DNA of 7,150 nucleotides from Thermoplasmata archaeon (GTDB lineage Archaea > Thermoplasmatota > E2 > DHVEG-1), in the NCBI GenBank assembly GCA_030606465.1, contig JAUWGL010000040.1, positions 1 through 7,150 of the forward strand. Direction: 5' to 3'. Below are positions 1 to 6,211 of this stretch, in pieces (position 1 is the first letter of the stretch; each line of letters begins with the position of its first letter). Under the pieces are notes generated by a model. The model saw only the letters and a list, made by a program, of their open reading frames with translations, was not told where the DNA came from and searched no databases. The position numbers and the translations under genes are program-made.

Positions 1-3
1 TTG

Positions 4-14
4 TTTATATAAAA
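4..14 (+). promoter_or_regulatory. Candidate TATA box at the left edge
   Basis: TTTATATAAAA is a good archaeal TATA-box match. It would place a transcription start near base 35, downstream of the first possible start codon (GTG at 28) of the short frame that follows. It may therefore drive a leadered transcript for the transporter gene, or be chance AT-rich sequence. Confidence 0.35.
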
Positions 15-27
15 TTAAAAATATGAT

Positions 28-249
28 GTGGAGGGCCAACAAAAACTAATTTTTAGAAAAAAAATAAAAAATGATAGCATAGGAAAAAACCCTTACATCT
101 ATTATTCGATCCATCCAGTAAAACTTCTAAAAAAATATGCAAATGAAATCGAAGAAAAACTAAATAAAATCGCAAATCTAGCTTTTTCTAAGAAAACAAA
201 TTACCGACCAGTTAGAATTAAAATTAAGGAGAGTGTTGAAAAAGCATGA
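28..249 (+). CDS. Short winged-helix-like protein fragment upstream of the MMPL gene
   Basis: This is a 73-residue frame with a GTG start at best. Residues 7-29 (LIFRKK...IGKNPYIYYSI) read like the wing of a winged-helix transcription factor, and residues 30-51 like the long helix that follows it in TrmB-, PadR- or GbsR-type regulators. The recognition helix and everything before it are missing: in-frame stops at 10-12 and 16-18 close the frame upstream. It is therefore either a very small protein or the 3' remnant of a truncated or frameshifted regulator. Its TGA overlaps the ATG of the transporter gene (ATGA at 246-249), so the two are probably co-translated. Regulators commonly precede RND transporter genes, which supports the reading. 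The fold call rests on a pattern recognised by eye and is tentative. Confidence 0.45.
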   Translation: MEGQQKLIFRKKIKNDSIGKNPYIYYSIHPVKLLKKYANEIEEKLNKIANLAFSKKTNYRPVRIKIKESVEKA

Positions 250-2534
250 ACACAAAATCTTTTGCGAAACTATTGGTAAAACGGCCAAGGATGGTCCTCT
301 TAGTGTTCACTATTATTACTGTTCTAATTGGTTTACAGATCTCGAATCTTTATATGGAATCAGATTTCTCCACATATTTGCCCGAGGATGATCCAAGATT
401 AAAACTTTGGAATGAAATAAACAAGGAATTCCATGTTGGATCAACAATTATAATTATTGTGGATCAAACAGAAAAAGCATATGATCTACGAAATTCAAAG
501 GTTTTAACTGAAATGGATGAAGTTGGCCAATATGTAAATGATTATGAAAAAGATAACGGGGAATTGGATGATGTTATCTCCGTTAGAAGCGTTGCAATTC
601 TTATACGGGCGGAAAACGCTAAATCACCTCTACTTGGAGGAACCGGTGAAAATAAGATCCCCGATGATACGAAACTCATCCATGAGTATATGTCACAGGC
701 TTCAGTTAATTCAATGAAAGGTGTTCTTTTTACAAATGATTACAAATTTGCTGTGATAATAGTACAACTTACTGAAGATGCAAACTTTGATGAAATATTA
801 GCTGAAACTGAGCAAGCAGTAGAAAACCGGGGAACCACATATGCGCAAATGACAATAACTGGTACTGTTGCAATGCAGCAGGCCATCCAGGAGAACAGTA
901 TGAACAACTTGTTTTGGATGTTTCCTATTGCTTTAGTCCTTGTTTCTATTGTTATCTTTTTCTTCCATAGAAGTGTTAAAGGGATCATAATAGCTTTTCT
1001 TCCACCTGCTTATGCGCTGATGCTGACATTTGGAATTTTAGGCGCGATTCAACCTGGATTATCGATTATATCTGTTGCAATAGTAGCATTACTCATGGGA
1101 TTGGGGGTTGACTATTCAATCCATCTAATGAACAGACTTGTTGAAGAAAAAACTATGGTGGATAAAATAGAAAGAGTTGAAAAAACGTTGAAATCTACTG
1201 GTAAAGCAGTTTTTCTCTCCACGGTTACAACAATGATAGGTTTCGGTTCTTTGATGATATCTAGTATGTCACCAATGGCTACATTTGGTTTTGGATGTGC
1301 AATTGGTATTCTTTTCTGTTTCATATCAGCGATGATACTTGTTCCATGTCTTGTGTTGATATTAAATTTCGAGAAAAAAGCTACATTGCCCAGCTGGAAG
1401 AAATTTGCAGGTTTCACTATGAAAAACAGAGGGAAAGTAATCCTTATAGCAAGTTTTTTTGTGGTAATGTCTCTAATACTTATACCAAAAGTTGAAACAG
1501 ATGTAAATTACATGGATATGGCACCTGAGGGGATACCTGAAGTAGAAGCAATGCAGCTTTATTCTGATAAATTTGGTGGAGGAGCAAATTTCAACGCATT
1601 GTTAGTTGAAACAGATTATGATGGTCTTACACATCCTGAAACAATTGATGCAATCTACAATATGTCCAAAGAAATCAGAAGGGAAACAGCAGAGATGGGC
1701 ACGGAGGTAAATGTTGTATCTGTTGCGGATCCAATAGTGGAACTAACTGAACAATTAAGCAGATTTGAGATAATTAAACAACTAGCTAATCTTACAAAAC
1801 TTCAAGAATTGATAGATCTCCCAGAAATAGAAAAAGTTCTGTTTGACAAAATCGTAGAGGAAGGCCTTGTAAATGAAGACTGCTCTATGACTGTAGTAAT
1901 GGTTTCTATACCTGTTGGGAGAAGCATGCAGGAAATAGAAAAAATAGTTAATAAAATCAACACGATCGCTTCAAACACAGGAATCCCTCATAATGGCCAT
2001 GTATCTGAACTTACAGGTCAAGATGCGATAAATGTTGCTGTTAACAAAAAACTTGCAGATGAACAAATTCGTTCTATGATAATAGCATTGTTATTTGTAC
2101 TTGCAGCTATGATTATTATATTCAACTCTACAACATATGGTTTTTTAACAATTATACCTATAGGTTTTGTCCTTGCATGGGAACCAGGATTTCTCGTAGC
2201 AATGGATGTATCATTATCTGTTGTAACTATTTCAATAGCTTCTATTATGATAGGGATAGGAATAGATTATGGTATTCACATTACACAGCGTGTAAGAGAA
2301 GGATTGCAGGAAGGATTATCTAAACAAGAGGCAACTAAAAATGCAATAGAAAAAACTGGTCTGTCACTTGTTGAAGCTGCTTCAACTACTATTGCGGGAA
2401 TGGTTTCCATATACTTCATAAACATTCCAGCTCTGCAACAATTTGGCATAATTGTTCTTTTGATGACAGCTTTATCCTGCATAGCAGCAGCATTAATTCT
2501 ACCAGTGTTTCTTTGTTCAAAAATTGTAAAATAA
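246..2534 (+). CDS. MMPL/RND-superfamily transporter (HAE3-like)
   Basis: This is a complete 762-residue inner-membrane transporter with the two-fold RND layout. TM1 lies at about residues 14-34, a large extracytoplasmic loop at about 38-218, TM2-TM6 at about 222-373, TM7 at about 398-414, a second loop at about 418-608, and TM8-TM12 at about 609-758. The Gly-rich motifs GLGVDYSIH (D289-Y290, TM4) and GIGIDYGIH (D674-Y675, TM10) are the Asp-Tyr pairs that MMPL proteins use for proton coupling, which makes it very likely an active proton-driven exporter. It belongs to the archaeal/bacterial hydrophobe/amphiphile efflux group. The substrate cannot be read from sequence; lipids or other amphiphiles are usual for the family. 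The ATG start overlaps the preceding TGA and has a GGAG 14 bases upstream (228-231), a rather long spacing that suggests translational coupling. No adaptor or outer-membrane partner is present, as expected for this group. Confidence 0.92.
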   Translation: MNTKSFAKLLVKRPRMVLLVFTIITVLIGLQISNLYMESDFSTYLPEDDPRLKLWNEINKEFHVGSTIIIIVDQTEKAYDLRNSKVLTEMDEVGQYVNDYEKDNGELDDVISVRSVAILIRAENAKSPLLGGTGENKIPDDTKLIHEYMSQASVNSMKGVLFTNDYKFAVIIVQLTEDANFDEILAETEQAVENRGTTYAQMTITGTVAMQQAIQENSMNNLFWMFPIALVLVSIVIFFFHRSVKGIIIAFLPPAYALMLTFGILGAIQPGLSIISVAIVALLMGLGVDYSIHLMNRLVEEKTMVDKIERVEKTLKSTGKAVFLSTVTTMIGFGSLMISSMSPMATFGFGCAIGILFCFISAMILVPCLVLILNFEKKATLPSWKKFAGFTMKNRGKVILIASFFVVMSLILIPKVETDVNYMDMAPEGIPEVEAMQLYSDKFGGGANFNALLVETDYDGLTHPETIDAIYNMSKEIRRETAEMGTEVNVVSVADPIVELTEQLSRFEIIKQLANLTKLQELIDLPEIEKVLFDKIVEEGLVNEDCSMTVVMVSIPVGRSMQEIEKIVNKINTIASNTGIPHNGHVSELTGQDAINVAVNKKLADEQIRSMIIALLFVLAAMIIIFNSTTYGFLTIIPIGFVLAWEPGFLVAMDVSLSVVTISIASIMIGIGIDYGIHITQRVREGLQEGLSKQEATKNAIEKTGLSLVEAASTTIAGMVSIYFINIPALQQFGIIVLLMTALSCIAAALILPVFLCSKIVK

Positions 2535-2540
2535 AAAAAA
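2533..2540 (-). terminator. T-run terminator of the rpiA operon
   Basis: On the minus strand, a run of eight T begins six bases after the stop codon of the last operon gene. This is the oligo-T signal typical of archaeal termination. It overlaps the final codon region of the convergent transporter gene. Confidence 0.5.
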
Positions 2541-2546
2541 GAACAG

Positions 2547-2822
2547 TTATTGTTTTTCCCTGGAAAACTTTGTAAGAGATTTGATAAAAGGAATATCAAA
2601 CAAAATATTTCCAACAATGATTATAACACCAAGCATTAACTCGCCAGATAGGTTTAATTCATTCAAAATAAAATCCCTGGCATACCAATCATAAATCAAA
2701 AAAAACCCTACAAGTAAGGGGGCAACAACAAGCAATGGAGTGAATATAATCTCTGTTCTAACGATTTTTTCATCACCAATGCTTTCTTTTTTTAGATATT
2801 CCAAACTTTTTTCATCATTCAT
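2547..2822 (-). CDS. Small two-helix membrane protein, unknown function
   Basis: I do not recognise this protein. From the ATG at 2822 it is 91 residues: a charged N-terminus (about 1-24), two hydrophobic segments (about 26-45, and about 62-82 around LMLGVIIIVGNILF), and a basic C-terminus ending SREKQ. I prefer this start because GGTGA, a good archaeal ribosome-binding match, lies 8 bases upstream. An ATG at 2837 would add five residues (MVKKI) and overlap the upstream gene by seven bases, but has no comparable site at normal spacing. The GGTGA itself contains the TGA stop of the upstream lipid-kinase-like gene, so translation is very likely coupled. Its place as third gene of the operon suggests a role alongside the membrane kinase-like protein, for example as an accessory subunit, but nothing in the sequence shows this. 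Confidence 0.7.
   Translation of the reverse strand: MNDEKSLEYLKKESIGDEKIVRTEIIFTPLLVVAPLLVGFFLIYDWYARDFILNELNLSGELMLGVIIIVGNILFDIPFIKSLTKFSREKQ
2551..2557 (+). terminator. T-rich terminator of the MMPL gene
   Basis: TGTTTTT lies 17 bases after the transporter stop codon and inside the 3' end of the convergent small membrane protein gene. The two transcripts therefore probably overlap at their ends. Confidence 0.35.
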
Positions 2823-2830
2823 AATTTTTT

Positions 2831-3511
2831 TCACCATGGCATATTCCCAGGATAGATCACCTGTTCAAAAGATATCTCAACACCCATTTGTTTCAAAGAC
2901 AGTAAGAATACTATTAACAAAACCGCTGGAACAATTTGAATCATAAAATCATCATCTAGCCACCAAAACTTTTTCACCTCACCCAGCACAGCACTACTCG
3001 CTCCAACAATAGAAACCAAAAACACAATCCATAAATCTGCTTTGTACCATGTAACCATGAAAAAAAGCATGCATACTAGAAAACCAATGATATACACCTC
3101 TTTTTTACCAAAACGATGGCGCACTTCACCCATAATAGGATCTGCAAGACAGGCACAAAGAATGCATGGAATGGCTATCTGCTGAGGGAAACCCCACAAT
3201 AAAATTAAAGCTGCAACTCCAAAAAACAAATAGCTACCCACTCTGTTTTTTTCATACATGCGTAATCCAAAAAAATGATCACTACTAATAACTCCCTTTA
3301 ATCTAAAAACCTCTAAAGAAATTGCAAGAGCTACAGCAATTGGTGGCACCCAAAATTTCATAACATTTATCCAATCGACATCTGGTAACATGTAGTAAAA
3401 TAGAAAAGAAGCTCCGAACGCATGAAATACGCGTCTATACCAATGTGCGTCAAAATCAAGAGAATTAATTTTCCTCTTAGTCTCTTGAATGTTTTTTACT
3501 AATTTATTCAT
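2831..3511 (-). CDS. CTP-dependent lipid kinase family membrane protein (SEC59/DGK1/VTE5-like)
   Basis: This is a 226-residue polytopic membrane protein. It shows, in order, the landmarks of the dolichol/phytol/diacylglycerol kinase family: an N-terminal WYRRVFHAFG (R26-R27, H30), EVFRLKG after the second hydrophobic segment (E67, R70), an ADP...RFGKKEV segment (D124, G135-K136), and E177 followed by LDDDF (D185-D187) before a final hydrophobic helix. Family members use CTP to phosphorylate isoprenoid alcohols or diacylglycerol; in archaea a lipid or polyprenol substrate is plausible. One oddity: in the usual D-x6-G-x3-G pattern the middle Gly is Arg131 here, a position reported as important in yeast Dgk1, so activity or substrate may differ. 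It lies 15 bases after the rpiA stop with no obvious Shine-Dalgarno, in the rpiA operon. The family call is fairly confident; the substrate is unknown. Confidence 0.75.
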   Translation of the reverse strand: MNKLVKNIQETKRKINSLDFDAHWYRRVFHAFGASFLFYYMLPDVDWINVMKFWVPPIAVALAISLEVFRLKGVISSDHFFGLRMYEKNRVGSYLFFGVAALILLWGFPQQIAIPCILCACLADPIMGEVRHRFGKKEVYIIGFLVCMLFFMVTWYKADLWIVFLVSIVGASSAVLGEVKKFWWLDDDFMIQIVPAVLLIVFLLSLKQMGVEISFEQVIYPGNMPW

Positions 3512-3526
3512 ATGAAAACAACAGTT

Positions 3527-4261
3527 TTATCTATCAAGGGTTAAAATCCCTTGTTTTCCCCCAACTATTACTTCATTAGCAAGTCCAATAAATAAACCGT
3601 TTTCTACAACTCCAGGTACATTATTTATTTCTTTTTCAAGTTCTTCAGGATTGTCTATTCTTTGAAATTCACAATCTAAAATATAGTTTCCATTATCTGT
3701 TATGAACGGTTCGTCTCCCATTACTTTTCTAAGCTCTACAGTACAACCAATTTCTTCAAGTGTTTGTTTTGCAGGTTGCCAACCAAATTGTTCTAATGCT
3801 TTTTTTGTAGAAGCCCAACCAAATTTTACAACTTCAACAGGTAATGCAAAATCAATTCCTAATGCTTTAACAACCTTGGAATCATCAACCACGATGATCA
3901 CCTTTTTTGAATGATAAGCAATAATCTTCTCACGTGTAAGAGCCCCTCCACCGCCTTTTACAAGATTAAGATCGGAGTCAACCTCATCAGCACCATCAAT
4001 AGTCAGATCAATCTCAGGGTTTTCCTCAAAAGTAGTAAGCGGAATGTTCTCCTCTTTTGCGATTCTTCTAGTATGCATAGATGTCGGAATACCTTTGATT
4101 TTTAACCCATCTTTTACCAGCATACCTAATTTTCTTAAAGAATATTCAACAGTAGAACCAGTACCAAGCCCCAGTATCATTCCATCTTCAACATATTCAA
4201 CTGCTTTTTCACCTGCAAGTTTTTTAAGCTCTTCTCTTTCCAAATCTTCACCAAAATACAT
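3527..4261 (-). CDS. rpiA: Ribose-5-phosphate isomerase A
   Basis: RpiA interconverts ribose 5-phosphate and ribulose 5-phosphate, supplying ribose for nucleotide synthesis. From the ATG at 4261 the protein is 244 residues. It has the phosphate-binding GLGTGSTVE loop (31-39), the IDGADEVD motif (D89, D92) and KGGGGALTREK (K102, E111). These sit exactly eight residues beyond the E. coli catalytic set D81, D84, K94 and E103, so all catalytic residues are present. It is somewhat longer than E. coli RpiA (219). An in-frame ATG at 4294 would add 11 residues (MKYKFLYYITI), but the best minus-strand TATA element (about 4281-4290) would then lie inside the gene; the 4261 start instead sits 20-24 bases after it, suggesting a leaderless mRNA. 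It is the first gene of a three-gene operon. Confidence 0.95.
   Translation of the reverse strand: MYFGEDLEREELKKLAGEKAVEYVEDGMILGLGTGSTVEYSLRKLGMLVKDGLKIKGIPTSMHTRRIAKEENIPLTTFEENPEIDLTIDGADEVDSDLNLVKGGGGALTREKIIAYHSKKVIIVVDDSKVVKALGIDFALPVEVVKFGWASTKKALEQFGWQPAKQTLEEIGCTVELRKVMGDEPFITDNGNYILDCEFQRIDNPEELEKEINNVPGVVENGLFIGLANEVIVGGKQGILTLDR
3535..3553 (-). repeat. Stem-loop at the 3' end of rpiA
   Basis: CAAGGG and CCCTTG (6 bp perfect arms, 7-base loop) fall within the last codons of rpiA, just before the next operon gene. It could be a transcript-stabilising or processing hairpin, or simply coding coincidence. There is no T-run after it in the minus direction, so it is unlikely to be a full terminator. 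Confidence 0.3.
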
Positions 4262-4280
4262 AATGGTGATATAGTACAAA

Positions 4281-4290
4281 AATTTATACT
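4281..4290. promoter_or_regulatory. Divergent TATA element between rpiA and kptA
   Basis: AATTTATACT reads TTTATA on the plus strand and GTATAAATT on the minus strand. On the minus strand it is 20-24 bases before the rpiA ATG; on the plus strand it is about 30 bases before the kptA ATG. Both genes lack a Shine-Dalgarno and appear leaderless or nearly so. No other TATA-like sequence in the 58-base gap fits as well, so the two promoters probably overlap here. Confidence 0.5.
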
Positions 4291-4319
4291 TCATATCTCA
4301 ATTACGGGCATGAGAAAAC

Positions 4320-4991
4320 ATGTTATCTGAATGCGAAGAACACGGGTATTATAGAGGCGAGTCCTGCTCTGTTTGCGGTGAAGAAGGAAAATTCCTTATG
4401 AACGAAAAAGAACTCAACTCATTAAGTCGTATTATAGCTGGTGCACTGCGTCATTTCCCTGAGAAACTTGGGCTTATGATGGATGGAAAAGGCTGGGTTG
4501 ATGTTTCTTCTTTGATAGATGCTATTGGGACAGGTAGATCTGGTTTTAACTGGTTACGTGTTCATCATATTGAAGCACTGGTATATACTGATCCGCGGGA
4601 GAGATATCAGATTGATGGTGGTATGATAAGGGCAACATATGGTCATACTATTGATGTAAACCTTGATGATCTTCCTCCTGCTGACATAGATGTTTTTTAC
4701 TACCCGGTTACTGAGGAGGAGGCTGATATGATCATTGAAGGAGGATTACATCCTGTTGATCGGAAAAAAGTACATCTTAGTGGAAGTATAGAGAAAGCTA
4801 TTGAAGCAGGAAAAGTAAGAACTGATGAGCCATTAATTTTGAAGATAGATGGTGTAAAAGCTAAGAAAGATGATGTTAAAATATATCATGCTGGTAAGGA
4901 TGTATATATCACTGATAACGTTGATGCTAAGTATATATCTAAGGTTGCAGATTCTGAAATAAAGAAAATAATCAAAGAAAAAAAACTATAA
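4320..4991 (+). CDS. kptA: RNA 2'-phosphotransferase (Tpt1/KptA)
   Basis: KptA/Tpt1 uses NAD+ to remove an internal RNA 2'-phosphate by ADP-ribosyl transfer. The protein has 223 residues. An N-terminal Cys/His cluster (C5, H8, C16, C19) suggests a small zinc ribbon, usual in archaeal members and absent from the short bacterial ones. The catalytic core follows: LRH (R44-H45), IRATYGH (R104, H109), HLSGS (H152-S154), then R167 in AGKVR. These match the Arg-His-Arg-Arg set of the family. The C-terminal lobe (about 170-211) includes LILKIDG and VYITDNV. Its role in archaea is unsettled because archaeal tRNA splicing leaves no 2'-phosphate; ADP-ribose capping of nucleic acid ends has been described for an archaeal homologue. 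The gene diverges from rpiA and ends just upstream of the tRNA-Lys fragment. Confidence 0.93.
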   Translation: MLSECEEHGYYRGESCSVCGEEGKFLMNEKELNSLSRIIAGALRHFPEKLGLMMDGKGWVDVSSLIDAIGTGRSGFNWLRVHHIEALVYTDPRERYQIDGGMIRATYGHTIDVNLDDLPPADIDVFYYPVTEEEADMIIEGGLHPVDRKKVHLSGSIEKAIEAGKVRTDEPLILKIDGVKAKKDDVKIYHAGKDVYITDNVDAKYISKVADSEIKKIIKEKKL

Positions 4992-5028
4992 ACAGTTTTA
5001 CTGGTTTTGCCTTTCTCTTTATTTTTTT
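4982..5028 (+). terminator. kptA terminator region
   Basis: AAAACT and AGTTTT (4982-4987 and 4994-4999) form a small inverted repeat over the kptA stop codon. It is followed by pyrimidine-rich sequence ending in seven T (5022-5028), directly before the tRNA fragment. CTATAAAC (4986-4993) is also a possible TATA box for the tRNA fragment: it lies 43 bases before it, close to the 41 bases seen for the intact tRNA. Confidence 0.45.
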
Positions 5029-5076
5029 GGGCTTGTAGCTCAGCTAGGTAGAACAATTGAATCCAATCTGCTCTTC
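5029..5076 (+). pseudogene. Decayed 5' half of tRNA-Lys(CTT)
   Basis: Bases 5029-5052 are identical to the first 24 bases of the intact tRNA-Lys at 6941-6964. The match continues with one change (GAGC to GAAC, which breaks the D stem) to about 5057. After about ten extra bases it resumes at 5064-5076 (CAATCTGCTCTTC against CAATCGGCTCTTAC), reaching the anticodon CTT. No T arm, no 3' acceptor strand (CAAGCCC) and no CCA-side half follow, so it cannot fold into a tRNA. It is best read as a left-over 5' half, displaced when something joined a second 5' half to the original 3' half downstream. A split-tRNA half is possible but unlikely. Confidence 0.75.
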
Positions 5077-5220
5077 TTTTAGTTTTCAGAAAATCATTTT
5101 TTCGTAGAATTTTCCTAGAAACGTTTTATGTTGCTGCTTTGGGTTTCCTCGGTAGGTTTATCTCTCATTTTACAAAATTATAGTAAAAAAACCAGATATG
5201 GCACCGAAAAAACATTAAGC
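5077..5220. other. Non-coding AT-rich spacer
   Basis: No convincing reading frame, RNA gene or strong repeat is visible between the tRNA fragment and the operator upstream of the winged-helix gene. Confidence 0.5.
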
Positions 5221-5270
5221 TATGACAAAAATAAAGAAATATTTAAATATGTTTCTTTGATTATGTCATA
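5221..5270 (+). promoter_or_regulatory. 50-base palindromic operator over the cassette promoter
   Basis: The two 25-base halves are inverted repeats matching at 19 of 25 positions. The outer arms are perfect (TATGACA at 5221-5227, TGTCATA at 5264-5270), as are the inner arms (AAAGAAA at 5233-5239, TTTCTTT at 5252-5258), and both pairs share the centre 5245.5. A 12-base perfect palindrome, ATATTTAAATAT (5239-5250), contains the TATA box TTTAAATA (5242-5249). Transcription should begin about 25 bases on, at or just before the ATG at 5274, giving a leaderless mRNA. A dimeric protein bound here would block TBP and the start site, so this is a likely repressor site, most simply for the adjacent winged-helix protein. 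Confidence 0.7.
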
Positions 5271-5273
5271 CAT

Positions 5274-6209
5274 ATGAATGAGTTAGATCTAATAATATTT
5301 CAGATTTCACATAAGCCTATTACAACAGCAGAGATACTAAAAAAAATAAAAACAGAATATAAAAAAAAAGTAGCACAAAAAACAATTTACACAAGCATTT
5401 ATAGGTTAGAAAACCTAGGATTCATAACAAAAAAAGATAAAGGGAAAAACATACTAATTCAACAGGCATCTATACCTGTAACATCATATCTAAGTACTTT
5501 AATTGAAAGCTATTCTCACTTAATAAATAAAGGTATTTTTAAAGAAACATCTTTGAACATTTTATTGACATTGCTTCATAACAAACATACGGCTAAGAGC
5601 ATAGCAGATGTTGCCGCTATTAGTTTAAGAAACACAAAAAGGTATTTATCCAAATTTCACAAACTTGCAATTATTAAAAAATACAATAAAGAAAAATTTA
5701 CAAATGAATATACCTGGGAAATAAACAAAATAAACAATGAATTAATGAAATTTCTTGAAGCATATGAAGAATTCAGAGCTTTAAAAATAACTAAATCTAT
5801 GGATACAAACGCTGGGCTTATCTGGTTAAACGGAATAGAATTTCTAATAAAATCTCAAAAAAATATACAAAAATCAAATTTCAAGAAAACCGGAGCAGCA
5901 GTCTTAGAAAGATATGGATTAAAGTTATTACCTGGCGATAAATTTTATTTCTATACTCACAGAAAACTGAATATCTGGGATCATGCATTCTTAACCGTAA
6001 TTTCTCGAAGGCAAGATCCAACTCAGTTACGTTATCTAGCATATCTTTATAAAAAACAAACCCCTGATCAAATTGAATTTAAATCAAAAGGAAACTATTA
6101 CGATAAAAAAGCAATGAAATCAGTCATTGACCTTTTTCATAATAAAAAAGAGTCATCTGAATTAAAATTTAAATACATAGCGGAATTAGAACAATTATAC
6201 GGAAGATAA
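5274..6209 (+). CDS. Double winged-helix protein, AbiEi-like candidate antitoxin/repressor
   Basis: This is a 311-residue soluble protein. Residues 1-63 form a winged helix (ITTAEILKKI, then TIYTSIYRLENLGFITKK as recognition helix and strand). Residues about 90-150 form a second one (TAKSIADVAAISLRNTKRYLSKF, then LAIIKKY). A helical linker (about 150-172) leads to a C-terminal domain (about 175-311) with a GAAVLERYGLKLLP segment, an HAFLTVISRRQD segment and YYDKKAMKSVIDLF. I do not recognise the C-terminal family firmly, but a DNA-binding N-terminus plus such a domain, directly before a nucleotidyltransferase, is the layout of AbiEi-type antitoxins, which repress their own promoter through inverted repeats. 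A 50-base palindrome covers its TATA box. The ATG at 5274 fits a leaderless transcript. Codon use is strongly A-rich (AAA, ATA), unlike kptA and rpiA. It could instead be an ordinary regulator. Confidence 0.75.
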   Translation: MNELDLIIFQISHKPITTAEILKKIKTEYKKKVAQKTIYTSIYRLENLGFITKKDKGKNILIQQASIPVTSYLSTLIESYSHLINKGIFKETSLNILLTLLHNKHTAKSIADVAAISLRNTKRYLSKFHKLAIIKKYNKEKFTNEYTWEINKINNELMKFLEAYEEFRALKITKSMDTNAGLIWLNGIEFLIKSQKNIQKSNFKKTGAAVLERYGLKLLPGDKFYFYTHRKLNIWDHAFLTVISRRQDPTQLRYLAYLYKKQTPDQIEFKSKGNYYDKKAMKSVIDLFHNKKESSELKFKYIAELEQLYGR

Positions 6210-6211
6210 CC

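Noticed and set aside
1112..1417. Minus-strand 101-residue frame inside the MMPL gene
   Set aside because: It lies wholly opposite a well-supported transporter gene, over the TM4-TM6 region, and has no recognisable protein features or promoter.
2276..2617. Minus-strand 113-residue frame across the end of the MMPL gene
   Set aside because: It overlaps both the transporter and the small membrane protein gene in another frame and covers the conserved TM10 motif region; it is a shadow.
4044..4274. Plus-strand frames opposite rpiA
   Set aside because: They are antisense to the conserved catalytic motifs of rpiA and show low-complexity Ser/Pro-rich translations.
5029..5076. Split-tRNA 5' half gene or intron-containing tRNA
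   Set aside because: The D stem is broken, no matching 3' half or T arm lies downstream, and there is no GC-rich pairing leader of the kind that joins split tRNA halves.
5640..5660. HEPN-like R-x5-H motif (R123...H129) in the winged-helix protein, suggesting a MNT/HEPN pair
   Set aside because: The residues sit in the recognition-helix region of the second winged helix, and the protein does not otherwise look like an all-helical HEPN RNase.
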